Source of the DNA: Firmicutes bacterium UBA5499
GTDB taxonomy: Bacteria; Bacillota; DTU084
NCBI GenBank assembly: GCA_002426275.1
Contig: DIPB01000102.1
Span: 930 to 8,424 of the forward strand
Length of the DNA stretch: 7,495 nt
Direction: 5' to 3'
Under the pieces are notes generated by a model, which was not told the DNA's origin, ran no database searches, and saw only the letters and a list, made by a program, of their open reading frames with translations. The first letter of the stretch is position 1; the number at the start of each line of letters is the position of its first letter. A program made the position numbers and the translations under genes. Below are positions 1-4,531 of the stretch, one piece after another.

Positions 1-417
1 GCTGCGGCGTTCTTCCTTGGGAATCCGAGTGCGTTTGCGCTGGAAGTGGGCTTTGCGGTCAGCCCGCAGCTGGAGCTGGTGGGGAGATTATGGGGTATAA
101 CGGAGTATTTTCAGGACGAAGGCGAAGAAGCGGAGCGAAGTCATAAGCTCTATCCGGGCTTTGGCTTCAGATATAACGTCTGGTCTCGGGAACAGCTCAC
201 AGCCTATGGGCTGGGCAGTTTTTCCTGGCTGGTGGACAGCGACAGTAGCGACAAGGAAAACTATTTGAAAGGCGGTCTGGGCGTAGCCTATAGGTTCAAT
301 GAGAATTACGCGCTGGTGGGCGAAGCGGGCGTGCAGAGAGCAACTTCCGAGGACGAAGAGTACATAGAAAAGACTACATTCTCATATGCGGATCTGGGAG
401 TGAGGGTCTATTTCTGA
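1..417 (+). CDS. Small outer-membrane beta-barrel protein (gene 1, 5' end cut by window)
   Basis: The frame is open from base 1, so the real start lies upstream of the window; the GTG at 46 is internal. The first visible residues (AAAFFLGNPSAFA) look like the end of a Sec signal peptide, with cleavage after AFA. The mature part then starts directly with LEVGFAVSPQLELVG, which aligns with strands 2 and 3 of the downstream paralogs. It continues with YPGFGFRY, LTAYGLG, GGLGVAYRF and ALVGEAG, and ends in DLGVRVYF, a C-terminal aromatic beta-signal of the kind read by the BAM assembly machinery. The family is that of 8-stranded OmpX/OmpA-like barrels (inference from the alternating pattern). Within the array it is closest to the gene at 2039 (shared ENYAL/ENFAL and GVQR/GLQR). 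It appears to lack the N-terminal strand of the others. Ligand and role are unknown. Confidence 0.8.
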   Translation, partial: AAAFFLGNPSAFALEVGFAVSPQLELVGRLWGITEYFQDEGEEAERSHKLYPGFGFRYNVWSREQLTAYGLGSFSWLVDSDSSDKENYLKGGLGVAYRFNENYALVGEAGVQRATSEDEEYIEKTTFSYADLGVRVYF

Positions 418-429
418 AAACGTTGAGGC

Positions 430-514
430 GTAAGAAAAGTGCAGCCGTGGCTGCATAAGGGCTCGGAAACAAGGCGCGTGGGCCCGTCGCTATCTCCGGC
501 TGCTTTTTTCTTAC
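430..514 (+). terminator. Candidate terminator or attenuator with long inverted repeat
   Basis: Arms 430-446 and 498-514 are complementary at 15 of 17 positions. The inner part pairs GCAGCC (441-446) with GGCTGC (498-503), followed by six T (504-509), and an A-rich tract (432-438) lies opposite the T-run. That is the layout of an intrinsic terminator, but with a 51-base loop. The left arm can instead form a local hairpin, TGCAGC-CGTG-GCTGCA (440-455), which excludes the long pairing. It lies 12 bases after the stop of gene 1. It could be a simple terminator or a two-state attenuator. Confidence 0.4.
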
Positions 515-649
515 CGGGGGATGGGCAAAGGGCTGCCGTCGGTCCCGGCCGACGCGCGGACTTTGTTCTGAGCGCTGATTTCAGGAGAGCGTGAATTCTT
601 ACAATTATTGTGTTGTAAAGTGACGGCTGTGATGACAGCAATAATTTGG

Positions 650-663
650 GCTAAAATTTTAGC
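650..663. repeat. 14-base perfect palindrome upstream of the four-gene run
   Basis: GCTAAAATTTTAGC is its own reverse complement. It sits 187 bases before the start of barrel gene 2, in an AT-rich patch (596-670) that also holds the TTACAA/TTGTAA inverted pair. A dimeric regulator operator is the natural reading, but no regulator is assigned and chance occurrence in AT-rich DNA is possible. Confidence 0.35.
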
Positions 664-850
664 AATTGTTTTCCAGGCCTAAGGCGCGTTCCGGAGGGCG
701 ATTTCAGTTATTTTTAAGCTGGGAGGGGATTCCTGCGAAAAGAATAACTTTACTCGTTACGCTGTTTTTGCCGCATTTGCGCTTGGGCCCTGAACGTAAT
801 TTCCAGGTTGGGCGGAAAGCCAAGGTTCTGTCCAAAGAGAAGGAGGTTTT

Positions 851-1372
851 ATGATTTTGCGGAAGAGCGTCTTTTTAGGTCTGTTGCTGCTGGTCTTTGC
901 CGCTTTTGGCGTCTGCTCGCCGGTGAATCTGTCCATCGTCGCCGATAACTCCGTGCCATATTATAATCTTGACATATACTCCCCGGGCGCTGTGGAAGTG
1001 GGAGTGGAAGTGCTGCCAAAGCTGGAGCTGGTAGGGAAGCTGGCCTACGATACTTATTATCGTTGGGAATCCGGAGACGAGCTGAGAAATTCATATCTGA
1101 CCCCCGGTCTGGGCGCCAGATATACCTTCTGGAATAAAGACGGACTCAGCGCCTATGGCTTTGGCGTTTTCAACATGTTCTTCCACTCCGGCGCCGGCGA
1201 CGAGGAGGAAGAGTCTTTGGTCGATTATGGCCTTGGGCTTGTCTACAGGCTGGGCGGGAGATTTGCGCTGCTGGGCGAGGTAGGCGTGCTGAAATACGAC
1301 CACCGAGGAACCGATTGGAGCTGGACCAGCGCCGCGACGTATAACAATTTGGGGATCAGGTTTTATCTTTAG
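851..1372 (+). CDS. Small outer-membrane beta-barrel protein, type A (gene 2)
   Basis: A 173-residue secreted protein of unknown function. The start is ATG at 851, four bases after AGGAGG (841-846). The in-frame TTG at 857 is the position used by the other paralogs, ten bases after the same motif. Residues 1-23 are a signal peptide (LRKS, then LGLLLLVFAAFGVCS). The rest reads as eight amphipathic strands: about 25-33, 47-56, 58-66, 82-94, 99-110, 123-134, 138-148 and 162-173. Periplasmic turns are short and conserved (around P56, NKDG 95-98, GGRF 135-138). The four predicted surface loops (34-46, 67-81, 111-122, 149-161) are polar, rich in Tyr, Asp and Glu, and unlike those of its neighbours. 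It ends NNLGIRFYL. It is the first gene of a four-gene run, with 33 bases to the next. Its closest relative is the gene at 2039, with near-identical DNA over the signal peptide and strands 1-3. Confidence 0.88.
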   Translation: MILRKSVFLGLLLLVFAAFGVCSPVNLSIVADNSVPYYNLDIYSPGAVEVGVEVLPKLELVGKLAYDTYYRWESGDELRNSYLTPGLGARYTFWNKDGLSAYGFGVFNMFFHSGAGDEEEESLVDYGLGLVYRLGGRFALLGEVGVLKYDHRGTDWSWTSAATYNNLGIRFYL

Positions 1373-1405
1373 CCTGCAGTTTGAAAAGGAGGAGGTCTTA
1401 TTATC

Positions 1406-1930
1406 TTGCGGAAAATCGTCTTTTTATGTCTGGCGCTGGTTTCGCTGACGTTCTTTGGCGAGGCGGCAGAACTTAACGTCTCTGTTTGCCAGGACAGCGC
1501 GCTGCTCAACGGACTAGACAGGCAAACGACAGGACTGGTGGTAGGCGTTGAGGTCAGGCCGCGGCTGGAGCTGGTGGGGAAGTTGGCATATTATTTTGAG
1601 GACGCTCAAAATTCGTGGGAAAACGATTTCCATAAATCGTCTTTGCTTCCCGGCTTTGGTGCCAGATATACTTTTTTGGCGAGGGACGAGTTCAGAGCCT
1701 ATGGCTTCGGCGCCGTCACCTTTGAGATCCACAGTGAACAACACCCTGCTACGGACTATTCTTTTCTGAAGACTGGCTTGGATGTCGGGCTTGGCGTCGC
1801 CTACAAGCTTGGCGCCGGATGCGCGCTGATCGGTGAGACCGGCGCGTTGCGATCCGCCGGGCGTGATGACTCTCAAAAGTGGTCAAGTATCTTGACATAT
1901 AATAATCTGGGGCTGCGGTTCTATCTCTGA
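1406..1930 (+). CDS. Small outer-membrane beta-barrel protein, type B (gene 3)
   Basis: A 174-residue predicted secreted barrel starting at TTG 1406, ten bases after AGGAGG (1390-1395). The signal peptide is MRKIVFLCLALVSLTFFGEAA, probably cut before ELNVS. It has the family's conserved strand pairs (VVGVEVRPRLELVGKLAY, LPGFGARYTF, FRAYGFG, GLGVAYKL, ALIGETG) and ends TYNNLGLRFYL. Type-B marks shared with the gene at 2600 are FLARDEF in the second periplasmic turn, KTGLD before strand 6, and a cysteine in the third turn (GAGCAL). Surface loops, such as the one after KLAY, are unrelated to those of the neighbours. It is probably cotranscribed with gene 2, whose stop is 33 bases upstream. A strong hairpin follows. 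Function is unknown; an outer-membrane location is inferred from the strand pattern and C-terminus. Confidence 0.87.
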   Translation: MRKIVFLCLALVSLTFFGEAAELNVSVCQDSALLNGLDRQTTGLVVGVEVRPRLELVGKLAYYFEDAQNSWENDFHKSSLLPGFGARYTFLARDEFRAYGFGAVTFEIHSEQHPATDYSFLKTGLDVGLGVAYKLGAGCALIGETGALRSAGRDDSQKWSSILTYNNLGLRFYL

Positions 1931-1959
1931 GGCTGGGCGACGTTTGCTCTCCCGGAGAA

Positions 1960-1999
1960 CGCTTGCCCGCGGAGCTGAAAATTCAGCCGCGGGCAAGCG
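1960..1999 (+). repeat. Very stable hairpin between barrel genes 3 and 4
   Basis: A perfect 13-base inverted repeat (1960-1972 with 1987-1999, core CTTGCCCGCGG) encloses a second 5-base stem, CTGAA/TTCAG (1975-1979 and 1982-1986), giving an almost fully paired hairpin with a two-base bulge. No T-run follows, so it is a poor intrinsic terminator. An mRNA 3'-end stabiliser, a partial transcription block within the operon, or a REP-like element are the alternatives. It sits exactly at the joint between the two A-B gene pairs. Confidence 0.65.
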
Positions 2000-2005
2000 G
2001 CGGCC

Positions 2006-2017
2006 TGACAATTGTCA
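2006..2017. repeat. 12-base perfect palindrome before barrel gene 4
   Basis: TGACAATTGTCA is a perfect palindrome ending five bases before the AGGAGG of gene 4. It may be an operator half-site pair or part of the adjacent hairpin region. No matching copy occurs before the other barrel genes, so a shared regulator of all copies is not supported. Confidence 0.35.
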
Positions 2018-2038
2018 AAAAGAGGAGGTCTTATTATT

Positions 2039-2554
2039 TTGCGGAAAATCGTCCATTTGGCTCTGTTGCTGCTGGTCTTTACCGCTTTTGGCCTTTGCGC
2101 GCAGGTGAATCTGTCCATCGTCGCGGATAATTATGCGCTTGCCCAAAGGGAACATTCTAGTACAGTGCCCGGCGGAGTGGAAGTGGGAGTGGAAGCGCTG
2201 CCAAAGCTGGAGCTGGTGGGGAAGCTGGCCGTGGATAAGTGGCAGTGGCAAGCAGGTAGTGATTCTTCCGGGAATTCGGTTCTTTATCCCGGCCTGGGCG
2301 TCAGATATACCGTCTGGAAGAAAAATAAACTCAGCGCCTATGGCTTTGGCGCGTATAACTGGAGGCTGAACAGCGACGCTGACAGCAAAGTATCTTTCGT
2401 GAACTGCGGGCTTGGGTTTGCCTGCAGGCTCCATGAAAATTTCGCGCTGCTGGGCGAGGCCGGTTTGCAGAGAAATGAGACTGTGTACGAGGAAGGCGTG
2501 GAGGCTTCCAATGTTTTGTCATACAACAATCTGGGGCTGCGGTTTTATTTCTGA
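2039..2554 (+). CDS. Small outer-membrane beta-barrel protein, type A (gene 4)
   Basis: A 171-residue predicted barrel. I place the start at TTG 2039, ten bases after AGGAGG (2023-2028), exactly as in genes 3 and 5. The longer frame from TTG 2012 would translate through the ribosome binding site and add nine unconserved residues. The signal peptide (RKIVHLALLLLVFTAFGLCA) is probably cut before QVNLSIVADN. The conserved strands include GVEVGVEALPKLELVGKLA, LYPGLGVRYTVW, LSAYGFG, CGLGFACRL and ALLGEAG, and the end is SYNNLGLRFYF. It is the second type-A copy: DNA identity with gene 2 is very high through the signal peptide and strands 1-3, then the surface loops diverge completely. It carries two unusual cysteines around strand 6 (NCGLGFAC), which in an oxidising periplasm could form a disulfide. 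Function is unknown. Confidence 0.88.
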   Translation: MRKIVHLALLLLVFTAFGLCAQVNLSIVADNYALAQREHSSTVPGGVEVGVEALPKLELVGKLAVDKWQWQAGSDSSGNSVLYPGLGVRYTVWKKNKLSAYGFGAYNWRLNSDADSKVSFVNCGLGFACRLHENFALLGEAGLQRNETVYEEGVEASNVLSYNNLGLRFYF

Positions 2555-2599
2555 TTAGGTCCGCATGCAGTTCGCCAATGAGAGGGAGGTCTTATTATT

Positions 2600-3109
2600 T
2601 TGCGAAAAATCGTCTTCTGGAGTTTGGAGCTGGTCTTGCTGGCGGCCTTTGGCGCGTCGGCGCAGATAAACGTTTCGCTGCTGAAAGAGAATACTTTGGT
2701 TCAGGGCTGGGTGTATTCGCCGGCGAAAATTGAGGTTGGCTTTTCCGTGAAACCGCAGTTGGAGCTGGTGGGGAATCTGGCTTATGAGTCTTCGACCGAA
2801 CCTTCTTGGAATAGTTGGTCTTTCATTCCCGGGATCGGGGCCAGGTACTTTTTGTTGGCGGAAGACCGGTTCAGCGCCTATGGTTTCGGTTCCGTGAATT
2901 ATTTATTTACTAATGATGCCGGTTATCGCAAGACAGGACTTGATTTTGGGCTTGGGGTTGCCTACAGGCTGGACGAGAGCTGCGGCGTCTTTGGCGAGTT
3001 CGGCGCGCGGGGATTCTTTCAGCACTACGAGGAAAGTGAGTATTATAACGAAACCAAGGACTCCGGGCTGGTGACCTATAATAATCTGGGACTGCGGTTT
3101 TATCTTTGA
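2600..3109 (+). CDS. Small outer-membrane beta-barrel protein, type B (gene 5)
   Basis: A 169-residue predicted barrel starting at TTG 2600, ten bases after GGGAGG (2584-2589). The signal peptide ends AAFGASA, an ideal A-S-A cleavage site, and the mature protein begins QINVSLL. The family strand motifs are present: KIEVGFSVKPQLELVGNLAY, IPGIGARYFL, FSAYGFG, GLGVAYRL, GVFGEFG, with terminal TYNNLGLRFYL. It shares type-B marks with gene 3 (FLLAEDRF, KTGLDFGLG, and a Cys in the third turn, ESCGVF). The last loop is long and rich in Tyr and Glu (around HYEESEYYNETKD). Forty-five bases separate it from gene 4. It is the last gene of the run, since a strong intrinsic terminator starts 16 bases after its stop. 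Ligand and function are unknown. Confidence 0.87.
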   Translation: MRKIVFWSLELVLLAAFGASAQINVSLLKENTLVQGWVYSPAKIEVGFSVKPQLELVGNLAYESSTEPSWNSWSFIPGIGARYFLLAEDRFSAYGFGSVNYLFTNDAGYRKTGLDFGLGVAYRLDESCGVFGEFGARGFFQHYEESEYYNETKDSGLVTYNNLGLRFYL

Positions 3110-3124
3110 GAGATTGCGCTTCTC

Positions 3125-3152
3125 GCGCCAAGGGTTCGCCCTTGGCGCTTTT
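3125..3152 (+). terminator. Intrinsic terminator of the barrel operon
   Basis: A perfect 10-base stem, GCGCCAAGGG/CCCTTGGCGC, with a TTCG tetraloop is followed directly by TTTT. It begins 16 bases after the stop of gene 5 and marks the end of the transcript covering genes 2-5. Confidence 0.9.
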
Positions 3153-3169
3153 AAGTCCGCGGGGCATGT

Positions 3170-3590
3170 TACCTAGCCGGGAGTTTGAAGAAAACCTGTC
3201 GCCAAACGGAAGCGTATCCTGAGTGAATAACCTTCCGTAAGGTGGGAAAGTCCCAAAGCCAACTTAGTCAGGATGGCAGCCGCAACAACAGGCGAAGCAA
3301 CTTAACCGTTGTACCCGAAGCGTTAAATCCGGCTGCAAGCGAAAGGAAGAGACAAACGAAGGTGCGGTATTAAGATGAAGTCGCAGTAGCGATTAAGCCT
3401 AAGAGTGAGAAAGCCGGCAACAGTCTGGAGGAAAAAATTGGGGGCGAGCAAAAAAGTAGTTGGCATTGCTCCTTCTTGCGGAAAGTCAACGTGTTATGTC
3501 GGAACGCGACTCATACTGGCGTTACACTATGAAGGAACTCCTCGGTACCCTTTTTAAACAGCGCGTCCTTTAGGCTGCGGCCGAGGAACA
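3170..3590 (+). ncRNA. Candidate structured RNA, class not assigned
   Basis: No gene is visible here, but the stretch is full of perfect pairings. ATCCTGA (3216-3222) pairs with TCAGGAT (3268-3274) around two small hairpins, ACCTT-CCGT-AAGGT (3230-3243) and GGGA-AAG-TCCC (3244-3254). GCAGCCG (3276-3282) pairs with CGGCTGC (3330-3336), enclosing TTAAC/GTTAA (3302-3306, 3322-3326). Then come TCGC-AGTA-GCGA (3381-3392), GAGCAA/TTGCTC (3446-3451, 3466-3471) and TCCTCGG/CCGAGGA (3539-3545, 3581-3587). Unpaired parts are purine-rich, as in large structured RNAs. I see no group II intron domain V and no transposase or RNA-guided nuclease gene nearby. Known classes to test are HEARO/omega RNA and group II intron domain I. 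The strand is inferred from the purine-rich single strands. Boundaries are approximate. Confidence 0.5.
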
Positions 3591-3606
3591 ACGGGAGATA
3601 GCTCTT

Positions 3607-3636
3607 TTGATACTGAGATCCCTTTGTAGCTATAAA
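3607..3636 (+). promoter_or_regulatory. Candidate sigma70-type promoter for barrel gene 6
   Basis: TTGATA (3607-3612) and TATAAA (3631-3636) are separated by 18 bases; each box matches consensus at five of six positions. It lies just past the structured-RNA stretch and about 150 bases before the start of gene 6, which no longer shares a transcript with genes 2-5 because of the terminator at 3125-3152. Confidence 0.45.
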
Positions 3637-3731
3637 ATGAATTTTTGGCATCTTTTCCATAAATGCGTACCTGGCTTGGAGTCATAATGCTTCTGCCAGT
3701 GTTTTTTGTGCCCGCGGCGTGACACGATTTG

Positions 3732-3775
3732 CCCCCTGCGAGAGTATCATGTTTTTGCAAACCAAAAACAGGGGG
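3732..3775 (+). promoter_or_regulatory. Leader structure that can hide the ribosome binding site of gene 6
   Basis: CCCCCT (3732-3737) is complementary to AGGGGG (3770-3775), the only Shine-Dalgarno-like sequence before the TTG start at 3784. Directly next to it, GTTTTTG (3751-3757) pairs with CAAAAAC (3763-3769), leaving a five-base loop. The two helices would stack and bury the ribosome binding site, suggesting translational control such as a thermosensor or a ligand- or protein-opened leader. This is inference from complementarity. Confidence 0.45.
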
Positions 3776-3783
3776 TAGAGACT

Positions 3784-4287
3784 TTGAAACGTGTGTTGTG
3801 CGTTATTTTCGTCGTGCTCAGTTTGGTTGCTTTGAGCGCAGGGGCTTTGGCAGAACAGAGCCCGTTCAATCTAACTGTCAAGCGGCAGCTCGGCGAAGAA
3901 AGTCCGCTTTTGGACAACAGCATTGAGCTGGGAATCGCCCTGAATGAAACGACCGATCTGGTTGCTGGCGCCAGCGTTTCTTTCACCGATTTTGAAGGGT
4001 ATGAGGACTTTGAGATTTTCTCTTCGCTGGGAGCGAGGCACAAGTTCCTGCAAAGGGACGCATTTAACGCTTATGTCTACGGCAGCTTGGGTGTAGGCTA
4101 CCGAACGAATGAATTTTACACGGCCCATTACACTAGGAAGAAGCTCGGCTTGGGGCTCAACTATGATCTGTCCGAAAATCTTGCGCTGGCGGGAGAGGCC
4201 GGAGCGCGCGTCGCTTCTTATGAGGGGCCGCTGGAGGTTACGAAAGTCGCCTCCGATGCTGCTGTAGGTCTTAGGTATTACTTCTAA
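3784..4287 (+). CDS. Divergent small outer-membrane beta-barrel protein (gene 6)
   Basis: A 167-residue predicted secreted barrel. I choose TTG 3784, eight bases after AGGGGG, because it gives a textbook signal peptide (MKRVLCVIFVVLSLVALSAGALA, cut before EQSPF). The longer frame from GTG 3706 adds a charged N-terminal stretch ahead of it. The eight-strand plan matches the array: FNLTVKR, SIELGIALN, DLVAGASVSF, FSSLGARHKFL, FNAYVYGSLGVGY, KKLGLGLNYDL, ALAGEAGARV and terminal AAVGLRYYF. Shared anchor motifs are LGARH.F (LGARYTF in the others), F.AY.YG (LSAYGFG) and ALAGEAG (ALLGEAG). Overall it is clearly more distant than genes 1-5 are from one another, and it has its own promoter and leader. 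It may represent the older, single-copy form. Function is unknown. Confidence 0.87.
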   Translation: MKRVLCVIFVVLSLVALSAGALAEQSPFNLTVKRQLGEESPLLDNSIELGIALNETTDLVAGASVSFTDFEGYEDFEIFSSLGARHKFLQRDAFNAYVYGSLGVGYRTNEFYTAHYTRKKLGLGLNYDLSENLALAGEAGARVASYEGPLEVTKVASDAAVGLRYYF

Positions 4288-4369
4288 AGGCGGGCGACGC
4301 TCACAAGGGATCTGACCTCGTGACGCTGCCTGGTAATCAGTTAGAGTAAAGGAACAATAGAACAATCAA

Positions 4370-4471
4370 CCACTAGGGGTGCTGTTTAAGCTGAGAAAGA
4401 AACGTTGAGTTTCTTACCCTTTGAACCTGTCGCCTGCGGGCGCTCTGGATAATGCCAGCGTAGGGAAGTGG
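4370..4471 (+). ncRNA. TPP riboswitch (THI element)
   Basis: The conserved thiamine pyrophosphate aptamer is present almost base for base. The closing stem is CCACT/AGTGG (4370-4374, 4467-4471). Then come GGGGTGC, GCTGAGA (4390-4396), a P3-type stem AAGAAAC/GTTTCTT (4397-4403, 4409-4415), the hallmark ACCCTTTGAACCTG (4416-4429), and CTGG-ATAATG-CCAG (4445-4458) leading into CGTAGGGAAG. TPP binding normally shuts off thiamine biosynthesis or transport genes. Here a terminator follows (4504-4531), but no plus-strand gene does. It lies about 80 bases after barrel gene 6, in the same orientation. Confidence 0.95.
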
Positions 4472-4503
4472 AAGAGAGTTCCGATTGAAGATTGCCGGCA
4501 TGG

Positions 4504-4531
4504 CTTCCTCGTTCTGCGGGGGAGTTTTTTT
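4504..4531 (+). terminator. Intrinsic terminator, expression platform of the TPP riboswitch
   Basis: CTTCCTCG (4504-4511) pairs with CGGGGGAG (4517-4524) through eight base pairs, two of them G-U, followed by seven T (4525-4531). GGAAG (4470-4474), which abuts and overlaps the 3' side of the aptamer closing stem, is complementary to CTTCC (4504-4508). An antiterminator released when TPP is absent is therefore possible, the usual transcriptional-control layout in Firmicutes. Confidence 0.8.

Larger units (their letters stand above)
418..850. other. 433-base gap between barrel genes 1 and 2, no gene recognised
   Basis: I find no convincing coding region here. A 62-codon open frame from a TTG at 666 runs into the next gene's start, has no ribosome binding site and resembles nothing I know. 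The stretch holds a long inverted repeat with a T-run (430-514), a GC hairpin (537-542 with 549-554), an inverted TTACAA/TTGTAA pair (599-604 and 613-618), and a 14-base palindrome (650-663). It probably carries the terminator of gene 1 and the promoter and control region of the four-gene run starting at 851. I could not pick a convincing -35/-10 pair. Confidence 0.6.

Noticed and set aside
666..854. 62-codon plus-strand frame before barrel gene 2
   Set aside because: No ribosome binding site, no recognisable motif, and it overlaps the start of gene 2.
1975..2020. Intrinsic terminator after barrel gene 3
   Set aside because: The stem is very strong, but no T-run follows it, so I list it only as a hairpin.
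3354..3420. RNase P RNA or a group I intron core in the structured stretch
   Set aside because: The GGTGCGG and GGGAAAGTCC bits recall these RNAs, but the conserved partner segments are absent.
3554..3760. 68-codon minus-strand frame between barrel genes 5 and 6
   Set aside because: No ribosome binding site; it crosses the candidate promoter and leader of gene 6.
3871..4365. 164-codon minus-strand frame
   Set aside because: Antisense to barrel gene 6, which has a signal peptide and family motifs.
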